Part shown: positions 44,356 to 53,295 of the stretch, in pieces | Layout of the letters: every line of letters begins with the position of its first letter | Position numbering within the stretch: position 1 is the stretch's first letter | Origin: Halostagnicola sp. A56 | GTDB taxonomy: Archaea > Halobacteriota > Halobacteria > Halobacteriales > Natrialbaceae | Direction of reading: 5' to 3' | DNA length: 64,000 bases | NCBI RefSeq assembly: GCF_000691505.1 | Contig: NZ_JMIP02000019.1 | Coordinates: 62,001 to 126,000 of the forward strand | Position numbers and translations under genes: made by a program | Notes under the pieces: generated by a model | Databases searched by the model: none | What the model was told of the DNA's origin: nothing | What the model saw: only the letters and a program-made list of their open reading frames with translations

Positions 44356-44755
44356 CTGCGGTTCGTGTTATTCGCCGCTGTTTTCGTTTAACTCCTTGAG
44401 TTCCCGGCGATCGGGTTGTTCGGTGTTAACCAACAAAAACTCTCTAGTATTATAAACTGTTGGTTAATATAACTCATAACTCAAAAGCGGGTACCAGCTG
44501 AGTTTCACTCGATTACGAGAGTTATGTACCAACTACATATTCGTGTGGAATTATATAATTGGGTCTCGTGACTTTCAATCCGGAAATAATGTATTAGATG
44601 CAGTTATAAAACTTCTAGCTCGTTTTGAAACAGTCCTGTAGGTGTGTATAAACGGGCGTGAAACGTCTATTCATCGCTTTCGGCCTGAATATATCTGAAA
44701 ATCTGCTAACCGACCTGCCTTTATAACATACTCCCCCGACAAGGCGTAATCGTCG
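44356..44755. other. AT-rich non-coding right flank of the island
   Basis: 400 bp far richer in A+T than the genome average, without a credible gene. It contains the 10-bp inverted repeat described separately and the TATA box (tttataac, 44719-44727) of the DUF7123-type gene. AT-rich flanks of this kind are typical edges of acquired DNA in haloarchaea. No integrase or attachment repeat could be found. Confidence 0.5.
44426..44467. repeat. 10-bp inverted repeat with 22-bp AT-rich spacer
   Basis: ttaaccaaca (44426-44435) and tgttggttaa (44458-44467) are exact inverted copies about a spacer containing tctctagtattataaac. This could be a hairpin terminator of the mini-gene operon, a regulator site, or a replication-type inverted repeat. 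No replication gene is nearby. Confidence 0.7.
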
Positions 44756-44995
44756 ATGAGCACTACAGCCCACCCCTCCACGGAAAGCAAGGAACGTCGC
44801 CTGAAGAACTACCTGCGCAAACGCGCAGAAGACGGCGAACTGTACTTCAAAGGCAAGTTCATCGCTGACGACGTCGGCATGTCCCCCAAAGAGATCGGCG
44901 CGATGATGGTCAAACTCTCGGAGTCCGCGACGGACCTCGAGGTCGAGAAGTGGTCCTACACGAGCGCGACCACCTGGCGCGTCGAATCCGCGTAA
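44756..44995 (+). CDS. DUF7123-like small winged-helix protein
   Basis: 79 residues: helical MSTTAHPSTESKERRLKNYL, then FKGKFIADDVGMSPKEIGAM, ending in a strand TWRVESA. The pattern helix-helix-recognition helix-wing matches the short haloarchaeal DUF7123 group (from memory), probably DNA binding. A TATA box (tttataac) ends about 29 bp before the ATG, so the transcript is nearly leaderless. Likely core genome rather than island. Confidence 0.78.
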   Translation: MSTTAHPSTESKERRLKNYLRKRAEDGELYFKGKFIADDVGMSPKEIGAMMVKLSESATDLEVEKWSYTSATTWRVESA

Positions 44996-45205
44996 CCGAC
45001 TGTTCGATCGACCTACCCCCCGGCCATACGACACCGAACGATCATAGAGTTCCCTCTCCTATCACACGTTGTTCCTCCTTGTTACTGCCGATCACTGTGA
45101 CTCGATCCGGCACGCCTATCGATCTCGTTTGGTCCCGCAACAACCGATCGTCAGCGACTGTCGTCCGGCAGTCGATTTATACGACCCGAGGGTGAACCAC
45201 CGGTG

Positions 45206-46381
45206 ATGGACGGCCCGGATTCGTCCGCCGTCGGACGACACTGGTATTCCTCCGCGACCGACGACGATGTCGATCCGCCCGACGAGGGACCGCCGCTCGA
45301 GCAGATCGAGTCGACGTTCGTCGTTTCCGAAACGCGACGGGAGGACGAGACGCTTCTGTATGTCGGGACGCCGCTGGTTTCGCCCGAATCGATGATGCGC
45401 GAACTGTGGTCTGTCTTTCGCGAATCCGGCTACGAGGCGCGACTGACGGTTCGAGACGGCCGGTACGTCATCGTCGCCGAGCCTACTCGGCTCGGGATCG
45501 GTGGCATTCCGTGGACGAACATCCTTCTGTTCGTGGCGACGGTCGTCTCGACACTGTTTGCCGGTTCCATGTGGTACTACATCGATCCGTTTTCGAATCC
45601 AACGGAGATTTGGCGTGCCTGGCCGTTTACCGCGGCCATCCTCGGCGTCCTCGGCGTTCACGAGATGGGCCACTATCTGATGAGTCGGTACCACAGGGTC
45701 AGCGCCTCGCTGCCCTATTTCATCCCCATTCCGACGCTCATCGGGACGATGGGCGCGGTGATCAAGATGAAGGGTCGAATGCCGAATCGAAAGGCGCTGT
45801 TCGATATCGGCGCTGCGGGACCGCTCGCGGGACTGGTCGCGACGGTCGGCGTGATAAGCGTCGGCCTCCACCTGCCGCCCGTCCCCGTTCCCGACGCGCT
45901 TTTGAATAACCCCGACACGGTCGAGATCCAGCTCGGCTACCCGCCGTTGCTCGAGTTCCTCGCATCGGCGTTCGACCAGCCGCTGTACCGGAACGATCCC
46001 ACAAGGGACGTCAATCCGGTCGTGATCGGCGGCTGGGTCGGGCTGTTCGTCACGTTCTTGAATCTCATCCCCGTCGGCCAACTCGACGGCGGACACATCC
46101 TGCGCTCGATGGCCGGGTCCGTCCAGCAAACGATCGCCGCTATCGTCCCCGGCGCGCTGTTCGCGCTCGCGGGCTATCTCTACTACGTCGGCGATCACAG
46201 CCTCAACACGGTCACGATCTGGGGGTTCTGGGGGCTCATCACGCTCTTCGTCGCGGCTGCCGGCCCAGCCCAGCCGGTCCACGACGAGCCGCTCGACCCG
46301 AAGCGCTTCGCGCTCGGGGTGGTGACGTTCGGGGTTGGACTCCTCTGTTTCACCCCGGTTCCAGTCATGATCGTCGGCTGA
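45206..46381 (+). CDS. Site-2 protease (M50) family membrane protein
   Basis: 391 residues (a GTG one codon earlier is equally possible). N-terminal cytosolic domain of about 100 residues, then five or six helices. Zinc site HEMGH in GVLGVHEMGHYLMSRYH (about 150) and third ligand Asp in NLIPVGQLDGGHIL (about 295). The family cleaves transmembrane segments of regulators or signal peptides within the membrane. Stand-alone; no substrate gene obvious next to it. Confidence 0.92.
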   Translation: MDGPDSSAVGRHWYSSATDDDVDPPDEGPPLEQIESTFVVSETRREDETLLYVGTPLVSPESMMRELWSVFRESGYEARLTVRDGRYVIVAEPTRLGIGGIPWTNILLFVATVVSTLFAGSMWYYIDPFSNPTEIWRAWPFTAAILGVLGVHEMGHYLMSRYHRVSASLPYFIPIPTLIGTMGAVIKMKGRMPNRKALFDIGAAGPLAGLVATVGVISVGLHLPPVPVPDALLNNPDTVEIQLGYPPLLEFLASAFDQPLYRNDPTRDVNPVVIGGWVGLFVTFLNLIPVGQLDGGHILRSMAGSVQQTIAAIVPGALFALAGYLYYVGDHSLNTVTIWGFWGLITLFVAAAGPAQPVHDEPLDPKRFALGVVTFGVGLLCFTPVPVMIVG

Positions 46382-46481
46382 CCGCTCGAAGCCGGTGGCT
46401 CGACCTCCGCTGATCGTCCGAAGTCGATGCCCCGACCTCGACTGACCGCTCGAAGCCGACGACTCGATCGATCGATTCGAG

Positions 46482-47426
46482 CTAGCCGTGCGTGTATCCC
46501 CGATCCGGGAGCGGTTCGCCCTCGATCGTGATACCGCTCTCGACGACGGTCCCGATCGGCGTGAGCGGCACCGTCGTCGCGGCCTGTGTGGCTTCGAGCG
46601 CAGTCTCGGGAATTGTTACGACGAGTTCGAAATCCTCGCCGAAGGTGATCGCACGCTCGAGGGCCGCCTCGTCCGTTTCGGTCGTCTCGAAGACGGCGTC
46701 GTCTACCGGGATCGTCGCGGCGTCGACGGCGAACCCGCAGTCCGATGCTTCGGAAAGCTGGTGGAGCGACCGGGCGAGCCCGTCGCTCGAGTCCATCATC
46801 GCGCTCGCGTGGGGTGCGAGCGCTCGTCCGGCCCCGACCCGCGGTTCGAACCGAAACAGCTCGTTCGCCCGCTCGAGCGCTGCGTCTCGTTCGTTCGCGT
46901 TCGTTTCGGTGCTCCCCGACCGATCGCCGGATTCGTCATCGCGCTCGGGTCCAGCACGATCGAACAACTCGAGGGCAGCCGCGCTGCGACCGAGCGTTCC
47001 GGTGACACAGACGCGATCACCGACCGCCGCGCCGCTCCGGCGGACGGGCGCGTCCGTCGTTCCGAACGCCGTCGTCGTGATCGTAAACTCTTCGTGGTCG
47101 TCGAGGTCGCCGCCGACGTACTCCGCACCGACGCGCTCGCAGACATCGCTCGCGCCGCGAACGAACGCCAGTAGCTCCTCTTCGTCGAATTCGGGCGCGG
47201 CGTAGGCCGCGACGGCGGCGGTCGCCCGTCCGCCCATTGCAGCGACGTCAGAGAGCGACGCGCCGACCGCCCGCCAGCCGGCGGTGTATCGGGTCGTTCC
47301 CGGCGGGAAGTCGGTCGTCTCGTGGAGCATGTCCGTCGTTACGACGAGATCGTCGACGACGGCGGCGTCGTCTCCGACCGGCCCGAGTTCGTCCTCGAGC
47401 ACTGCCAGCGCGGCCCGTTCGTCCAT
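46482..47426 (-). CDS. thiL: Thiamine-monophosphate kinase
   Basis: 314 residues. PurM/ThiL fold: GPVGDDAAVV near the N-terminus (metal/ATP site), TTDMLHETTDFPPG, YTAGWRAVGASLSDVAAMGG, AEYVGGDLDDH, DSSDGLARSLHQLSEAS and FGEDFELVVTIP. It phosphorylates thiamine monophosphate to the diphosphate cofactor. Length is typical. Convergent with the S2P gene, divergent from S19e. Confidence 0.93.
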   Translation of the reverse strand: MDERAALAVLEDELGPVGDDAAVVDDLVVTTDMLHETTDFPPGTTRYTAGWRAVGASLSDVAAMGGRATAAVAAYAAPEFDEEELLAFVRGASDVCERVGAEYVGGDLDDHEEFTITTTAFGTTDAPVRRSGAAVGDRVCVTGTLGRSAAALELFDRAGPERDDESGDRSGSTETNANERDAALERANELFRFEPRVGAGRALAPHASAMMDSSDGLARSLHQLSEASDCGFAVDAATIPVDDAVFETTETDEAALERAITFGEDFELVVTIPETALEATQAATTVPLTPIGTVVESGITIEGEPLPDRGYTHG

Positions 47427-47555
47427 ACCCCTCCTTTCGACTCGAGTGCGAAAAATCGCCCGACGTTTGCGCGGCTGTGACGCGGTAGACCGACTCGAGC
47501 GCCGGTGACAGCCACAACGATGGTCTTAAATGCCGCGGAAGGGAACCAAACGCCA

Positions 47556-48011
47556 ATGGCTACGATGTACGACGTTCCGGCGGACGCGCTGATTCAGGCG
47601 CTCGCTGCGGACCTCGAGGACCGACTCGACGAACCCGACTGGGCACAGTTCACGAAAACCGGCGCGAGCCGCGAGCTTCCGCCGGAGCAGGAGGACTTCT
47701 GGGCAGTTCGGGCTGCCAGTCTGCTCCGCAAGGTCGCCGACACCGGCCCGGTCGGCGTCGAGCGACTCTCGACCGAGTACGGCGGCGCGAAAGGCGGTTC
47801 GAACCGCTATCAGGTCTCCGCCGACAAGCGAACCGACGGCTCGCGAAACGTGATCCGGACCATCCTCCAGCAACTCGAGCAGGAAGACCTCGTCGAGACC
47901 GCGGAGGGACAGGGCCGCCGAATCACCGCCGAGGGACGCAGCCTCCTCGACGAGACCGCCGGCGAGGTCCTCGAAGACCTCGACCGTCCGGAACTCGAGC
48001 GCTACGCGTAG
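47556..48011 (+). CDS. rps19e: Ribosomal protein S19e
   Basis: 151 residues from MATMYDVPADALIQALAADL. S19e landmarks: WAQFTKTGASRELPPEQEDFW, the ARAASLLRKVA-type helix (VRAASLLRKVADTGPVGVER), and GSRNVIRTILQQLEQEDLVE winged-helix end. Component of the small ribosomal subunit. The PDCD5 gene follows 150 bp downstream on the same strand, a common archaeal neighbourhood. Confidence 0.95.
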   Translation: MATMYDVPADALIQALAADLEDRLDEPDWAQFTKTGASRELPPEQEDFWAVRAASLLRKVADTGPVGVERLSTEYGGAKGGSNRYQVSADKRTDGSRNVIRTILQQLEQEDLVETAEGQGRRITAEGRSLLDETAGEVLEDLDRPELERYA

Positions 48012-48161
48012 ACGCCCCTTCTCGAACGCTCCCCACGCGGATTTCTACTGGCTGCGAGGCGAGCGAGGAACGTATCGATCGATTCGATTTCGAACTGACC
48101 GCCCGGCGAGCGATTGGGCCGGTCCGTAATCATTTTCCCCGCCGCGGGAGTAGATGCGCGT

Positions 48162-48512
48162 ATGAGTGGCTCGCCTTCGGACGATGACATCGAAGAGCTT
48201 CGAAAGCAGAAAATGGAGGAACTCCAGAATCGCGCGGAGAATCAGGGCAACGAACAGGCACAGGAGGCCGCCCAGCAGCAGGCAGACGCCCAGAAACAGG
48301 CCCTGCTCCGCCAGCACCTGACCGACGAGGCTCGAAAGCGGCTCAACACCGTCAAGATGAGCAAAGAGCAGTTCGGCGAGCAGGTCGAACGCCAGGTCGT
48401 CGCGCTCGCCCAGAGCGGGCGCATTCAGGGTAAGATCGACGACGAGAAGATGAAACAACTGCTCAAGGAACTCCAGCCTGAGAAGAAGAGCTTCGACATC
48501 AAGCGGCGCTGA
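48162..48512 (+). CDS. PDCD5-family DNA-binding protein
   Basis: 116 residues from [20 protein letters not shown]. Long Gln/Ala-rich helix ([20 protein letters not shown]) and core [20 protein letters not shown], ending [12 protein letters not shown], all typical of archaeal TFAR19/PDCD5 proteins, which bind DNA as small three-helix bundles; exact role unclear. Stop overlaps the next ATG (TGATG), so it is co-transcribed with the PP-loop gene. Confidence 0.92.
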   Translation: MSGSPSDDDIEELRKQKMEELQNRAENQGNEQAQEAAQQQADAQKQALLRQHLTDEARKRLNTVKMSKEQFGEQVERQVVALAQSGRIQGKIDDEKMKQLLKELQPEKKSFDIKRR

Positions 48513-49102
48513 TGCGGCTCGGAGTGCTCTACAGCGGTGGCAAGGATTCGACGCTCGCGGCTGTCCTCCTCGATCGGTTCTACGACGTGACGCTGGTGAC
48601 AGCCCACTTCGGCGTCACCGACGACTGGAAACACGCTCGAGCGACTGCTCGGGCGACGGACTTTCCGTTCGAACGCCTCCAGCTCGAACCGGATGTCGCC
48701 GAGGAGGCCGTCGACCGAATCCGCGAGGACGGCTTCCCCCGCAACGGCATTCAGCTCGTCCACCAGCACGCCTTAGAACGGGCGGCCGAGGAAGGGTACG
48801 ACGCGGTGGCCGACGGCACGCGCCGGGACGACCGGGTCCCGACGGTTTCGCGTGCGCAGGCCCAGAGCCTCGAGGATCGCCACGGCATCGACTACATCGC
48901 GCCGCTCTCCGGGTTTGGACGGACCGCCGTCGACCGGATCGTCGAGGACACGCTCGACGTGACCGTCGGTCCGAGCGAGGAGATCACGCGGGCTGATTAC
49001 GAGGCCGAACTCAGGGCGCTTCTCGTCGAAGCGGACGGCGAGGCCGCGATAGAGGAGTGCTTTCCCGACCACGAGCAGACGTACGTCACGGATTTGCGGT
49101 GA
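48512..49102 (+). CDS. PP-loop (N-type ATP pyrophosphatase) protein
   Basis: 196 residues. The N-terminus [20 protein letters not shown] carries the SGGxDS PP-loop that adenylates substrates. Later GYDAVADGTRRDDRVPTVSR resembles the ADGT/ARRDD region of related synthetases. Likely modifies a tRNA or cofactor, but the substrate domain is not recognisable (DUF7411-like, from memory). Coupled to the PDCD5 gene by a 1-bp overlap. Confidence 0.82.
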   Translation: MRLGVLYSGGKDSTLAAVLLDRFYDVTLVTAHFGVTDDWKHARATARATDFPFERLQLEPDVAEEAVDRIREDGFPRNGIQLVHQHALERAAEEGYDAVADGTRRDDRVPTVSRAQAQSLEDRHGIDYIAPLSGFGRTAVDRIVEDTLDVTVGPSEEITRADYEAELRALLVEADGEAAIEECFPDHEQTYVTDLR

Positions 49103-49185
49103 GGACGCGACGGTTTTCGACGGACAAGCGCTCGTCCCGTCCGCGAACGAAAGGTTAGAAGTTCGCGCTCGCCAAACGAGTGGTC

Positions 49186-50484
49186 ATGTACGACCGGATC
49201 AAGGGCTTTCGTGATGTCTACCCCGACGAGATGGCTGCGAGACGGCAGACCGTAGACACCATCGAGGAGACGGCCCGCCAGTACGGCTTTCGCGAGATCG
49301 AAACGCCGGCCCTCGAGCGGGCCGCGATGTGGACGGACAAGAGCGGCGACGATATCGTCGACGAACTGTACTCCTTCGAGGATCAGGGCGGCCGCCACGT
49401 CACGCTCACGCCGGAGCTGACGCCGACCGTCGCGCGGATGGTCGTCGCCAAACAGCAGGAGCTATCGAAACCGATCAAGTGGTTCTCGACGCGGCCGTTC
49501 TGGCGCTACGAACAGGTCCAGCAGGGCCGCCAGCGCGAGTTTTACCAGACCAACGTCGACATCTTCGGCACGAGCGAGCCCGAAGCAGACGCCGAGATTC
49601 TGGCGTGGGCCGCCGACGCGATGACGGGGCTCGGGCTCGACGCGGCCGACTTCGACTTTCGTATCTCCCACCGTGACATCCTCGGGGGCGTCCTCGAAAC
49701 CTACGACGCCGATATCGACACGGAGGCGGCGATTCGCGCCGTCGACAAGTCTGACAAAATCTCTCGAGCGGAGTATCACGATCTACTCGTCGGCGCCGGG
49801 CTCACGGCCGAGCAGGCCGAGGAATTTGACGACCTGATCGCGGCGGGCGACCTCGCGGCCGTTGAGGAGTTCGCCGGCACCGAACGCGTCACCGAGGCGG
49901 TCGAAAACCTCCAGAACGTGCTCGAGGCCGCCGAGGACTTCGGGGTGCGAGAGTACTGTACGATCTCACTCGAGACCGCACGCGGGCTCGATTACTACAC
50001 GGGAATCGTCTTCGAGTGTTTCGACTCCGCGGGCGAGGTCTCGCGGTCGATCTTCGGCGGCGGTCGCTACGACGACCTCATCGAGCAGTTCGGTGGCCAG
50101 CCGACGCCCGCGGTCGGCGTCGCGCCGGGACACGCGACCCTCTCGCTGCTCTTACAGCGGGCTGATGTCTGGCCCGCGGAGGCCGTGCAAACTGATTACT
50201 ACGTCCTGCAGGTCGGCGACACGCGCTCGGAAGCCGCGCGGATCACCCGCGCGCTCCGCGACCACGGCCACGTCGTCGAGACCGATATCGCGGGCCGATC
50301 GTTCGGCGCGCAACTCGAGTACGCCGACTCGATCAACGCCGAGACGACGGTCATCGTCGGCGAGCAGGACCTGGCGAACGACGAGGTGACGATCAAGGAG
50401 ATGGAGTCGGGCGACCAAGTGCAGGCCCCCGTCGAGGAGTTCCCCGGCGATCTCGAGCGGCCGACCGCCGCGGACTTCTCCTGA
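49186..50484 (+). CDS. hisS: Histidyl-tRNA synthetase
   Basis: 432 residues from MYDRIKGFRDVYPDEMAARR (a GTG two codons earlier is possible). Class II motifs: motif 1 around EIETPALERAAMW, motif 2 FSTRPFWRYEQVQQGRQREF, HisA loop ETARGLDYYTGIVFE, motif 3 GGGRYDDL and GVAPGHATLS. C-terminal anticodon-binding domain (about 335-432). It charges tRNA-His in the cytoplasm. Confidence 0.96.
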   Translation: MYDRIKGFRDVYPDEMAARRQTVDTIEETARQYGFREIETPALERAAMWTDKSGDDIVDELYSFEDQGGRHVTLTPELTPTVARMVVAKQQELSKPIKWFSTRPFWRYEQVQQGRQREFYQTNVDIFGTSEPEADAEILAWAADAMTGLGLDAADFDFRISHRDILGGVLETYDADIDTEAAIRAVDKSDKISRAEYHDLLVGAGLTAEQAEEFDDLIAAGDLAAVEEFAGTERVTEAVENLQNVLEAAEDFGVREYCTISLETARGLDYYTGIVFECFDSAGEVSRSIFGGGRYDDLIEQFGGQPTPAVGVAPGHATLSLLLQRADVWPAEAVQTDYYVLQVGDTRSEAARITRALRDHGHVVETDIAGRSFGAQLEYADSINAETTVIVGEQDLANDEVTIKEMESGDQVQAPVEEFPGDLERPTAADFS

Positions 50485-50631
50485 CGCCGGCTCGATCGTC
50501 TTCGAATTCTGATACCGTCCACGACCGACTCGAGAGAACCAGAGCGATTTACTGGCGTCACAGCCCCGCGGGAACCCCGGCGTCGACGTGGGCGACTCGA
50601 TCGCGAAAACGGGCTTCGCGCGGCGATCGGG

Positions 50632-52457
50632 TTACGCAGAGAGGATCCGCGCCCCGATCGGCGATTCGAGGACTGTCACGAGCCGGTAGAGGTCCTCGCC
50701 GACGTCTATCTCACCCGCCCGGTGACGTCGGTAGGTCTCCTGGACCTCTGCCCAGTCGAGACAGGACAGCGTGCGTCCTCGAGATTCGGTGCGCTGTAGG
50801 GCCGTCCCGAGGAAGTCGGTCGCGCGGATCACTTCGTCCTTGTCCTGTAGGGGGCCCTCCGTTCGGAACGATTCCGGCCCGCGCACCTTGGCGAGTTGGT
50901 TCGTGATCCGATTGCCCACCACGTGAGCCGCCTTGTGTGAGCTGACCGGAACGGCCGAGGAGGCGTCCCGGACGGCGGCGAGTGACGGGTCCAGTTTCGC
51001 CATCGCCCGGTGGACCGGGTCGTACCGAAGCCGGTATTTAAGCGGCATCTCGAGGTGAAGGTCGATGAGCCGGCGATCCAGCAGCGGCGTTCTCGTTCGG
51101 GTGATCTGGGACGACGCGAAGAGGTCGAAGCCGATGCCGTTCGTGATCGGGTAGAGGAAGGTACTGAGCGACATGGCTTCGGGCGACTCGTACTCGACGC
51201 CGTGGTCGGAGACGCGCCCGTTCGGCTTCCAGCCGACGTTCTCCGTCATGATTTCCTCGTAGGAGGGGGCGCGAAGGGCGGGCGGCTGGCGCGTCGGATC
51301 GTCGCCGACCCGGCGGGCGACGAACTCGTCCGTCGTCGTGGGGACCTGCGAAACCGGCGGCCAGAGCGTGACGCCGAAGGGCAGGGAAATCTCCCGCTGT
51401 GGCACCCCCCACGATCCGAAGAGCACGTCGCAGTACAACCCCGTGAACAACACGTCCATCTCGGCGAGCGTTCTGCGTACCCGAGCATGTGGCCGGACTG
51501 GAACGAGCCGACGAACTCCTGAATGGGCGCCGCGCGCTCTAACAGCGTCGCGTGATAGTCGCGCCCGCGCTCGAGGAGTTCGAACTCGGCACCGGCCGCG
51601 TTCGCCGCCCGTTTGGCGTATCTGGCCTCGCGGTTCCACCCGTCGCCCATGTGGAACCCAGTCAGTTCGGAGCCGCCGGCCGCGAGCACCGACCGGGAGT
51701 CGCTCCCACCGCTCAAAAGCAGGCCCGCGTCGCCGCCGTCTCGCGGCATTCGATCGGCGACCGCCCGTTCGAACCGTTCGGCGAGTTCGGACACGAAGTA
51801 CGACAGCGGCTTGTCGACTGGCCGGTACCGAGGCTCCCAGTACTGTCGCTCGTCGAGAGCGCCGGCCTCGAGATCGTAAGTCAGCTGGGTTGCCGGAGCG
51901 ATCTGTTCGATCCCGTCGACGGGCGTCTTCGTACCGTGAACGCGCCGGGAGTGGAGATACTCCGCGAGATAGGACTCCGAAAATGTCGGCGTGTAGCCGG
52001 GGATTTCCGGGACCGCCTGAATGCTGGTCGAGAAGGCGATGGCGTCGTCGCTGACGGCGTAGTACAGCGGGCGCGCGCCGACGCGGTCGGAGAAGAACGT
52101 CGCCGTTTCCTCGTCCGGATCGTACAACAGAGCGATGAACTCCCCGTCCAGACGTTCGACGAACCGGTCGCCGTACTCGTCGTACAGGTCGGCACACACC
52201 CGCGCGGTCTCGAACGGATCGACTCGCATTCGCCCGCCTCGGTCGTCGGTCACGCTGAATACTTCGCCCCACACCCAGACGAGCGGGCCGGCGTCGGTCT
52301 CGACGGGTTGTTCGACCGTCGTCCCCTCGTGAAACGCCGTTCGGACGGCAATCTGCTTGTCGCGATAGCTGTTCGTTCGTTCGTCGCTCACCGTCGGTCG
52401 TACCGTCTCGACCTCGAGTCCCCCGTGTTCGCCGACGACGCCAGAGAGCCCCACCAT
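50632..52457 (-). pseudogene. Frameshifted asparagine-synthase-like protein
   Basis: N-terminal half from MVGLSGVVGEHGG: glutaminase-like Ntn domain with FVERLDGEFIALLYD and DRVGARPLYYAV, then PP-loop LLLSGGSDSRSVLAAGG. At about 51472 the frame breaks inside HMLGYAE and continues one frame over as TLAEMDVLFTGLYCDVLFGS to the end at 50632; restoring one base yields about 608 residues. The Cys2 needed for glutamine hydrolysis is absent (Val), so ammonia or another acceptor would be used. Haloarchaeal relatives often act in exopolysaccharide, amide or peptide modification. An iron box lies 107 bp upstream. Confidence 0.8.
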
Positions 52458-52818
52458 CTCAGGATCTGTTGGGTCCCCACACGTTCGGCGGCGCTCGAGA
52501 GCGCCCGATAGTACGTTTGTTTCTCCTGACTTGCTGCATCGTCGGTATCTCGTTCGACCACTATTTAGGCTAACCTAAAATCAGTTTCTATCCGCTGATT
52601 CCGGTCTGCCTCGAGCGACGGCCGGCACGTTGGCGTTCGGTGAGCCGGTCGCCGCCGAACTCTGGTCGCCGCTGAACGCGCTTTCGCGATGGCGTTCGAC
52701 CGTGGGCCCGACACGGGTGGCCGGTTCGCGCCCTCGAAGCTGCCCAAACCAGCGTCGTCCCCGGCTTCGAAATCCTTTTAGGCGCTACAGAGGGATACTA
52801 GAGCAACTGAGTGATATC
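52458..52818. other. Intergenic between Asn-synthase-like and S24e genes
   Basis: 361 bp. Holds the iron-box-like palindrome at 52564-52579 and, towards the right, the promoter of the S24e operon (ctttttaggcg-like AT stretch near 52771-52781). No additional gene seen. Confidence 0.5.
52564..52579. promoter_or_regulatory. DtxR/IdeR-like iron box
   Basis: tttaggctaacctaaa. The core taggctaacctaa is identical to the 3' 13 bases of the classical IdeR/DtxR consensus and the outer half sites equal those at 30302-30317. It lies 107 bp upstream of the asparagine-synthase-like gene (minus strand) and 240 bp upstream of S24e (plus strand); the former is the more likely target. Confidence 0.72.
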
Positions 52819-53157
52819 ATGGACGTCGACATCATCTCCGAATCGGAGAATCCCATGTTGCACCGGACGGACGTCACGTTCGAACTGACCCACGACGAGG
52901 CCACGCCGTCTCGTCTCCAGGTCCGTGACAGTCTCGCGGCGAAACTGAACAAGGAAGCCGGCGAAGTCGTCATCCGCAAACTCGACACCAAGTTCGGGAT
53001 GCGAAAGACCGTCGGGCAGGCGAAGGTCTACGAAACCGCGGACTTCGCTCGAGACGTCGAACAGGACCACATGCTCGAGCGCAACAAGATCGTCGCCGAC
53101 GCCGATTCCGAGGCCGACGCCGAGACCGAAGAAGCCGCCGAGGCGGAGGAAGCATAA
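52819..53157 (+). CDS. rps24e: Ribosomal protein S24e
   Basis: 112 residues: MDVDIISESENPMLHRTDVT, KLNKEAGEVVIRKLDTKFGM and QAKVYETADFARDVEQDHML cover the S24e core; an acidic Ala/Glu tail follows. Small-subunit protein. First gene of a compact archaeal operon: S27ae starts at the next base and Kae1-Bud32 three bases after that, a well-known conserved order. Confidence 0.95.
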   Translation: MDVDIISESENPMLHRTDVTFELTHDEATPSRLQVRDSLAAKLNKEAGEVVIRKLDTKFGMRKTVGQAKVYETADFARDVEQDHMLERNKIVADADSEADAETEEAAEAEEA

Positions 53158-53292
53158 ATGTCCCGACACGAAGTCTACAACGACGATGGCTCGGTCGACC
53201 GCGAGAACTGCCCGCGCTGTGGCGACACGTTCCTCGCCGACCACGGTGACCGCCAGCACTGCGGCAAGTGCGGCTACACCGAGTGGGAGTAA
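53158..53292 (+). CDS. rps27ae: Ribosomal protein S27ae
   Basis: 44 residues, zinc-ribbon: [20 protein letters not shown] then GKCGYTEWE, giving four Cys ligands. No ubiquitin fusion, as expected in archaea. Starts one base after the S24e stop. Too short for a 60-residue cut-off but unmistakable. Confidence 0.95.
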   Translation: MSRHEVYNDDGSVDRENCPRCGDTFLADHGDRQHCGKCGYTEWE

Positions 53293-53295
53293 CGA

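Noticed and set aside
46379-46470. Direct repeat tgaccgctcgaagccg between the S2P and thiL genes
   Set aside because: Short, imperfect over its wider context, and typical of GC-rich intergenic drift; no function suggested.
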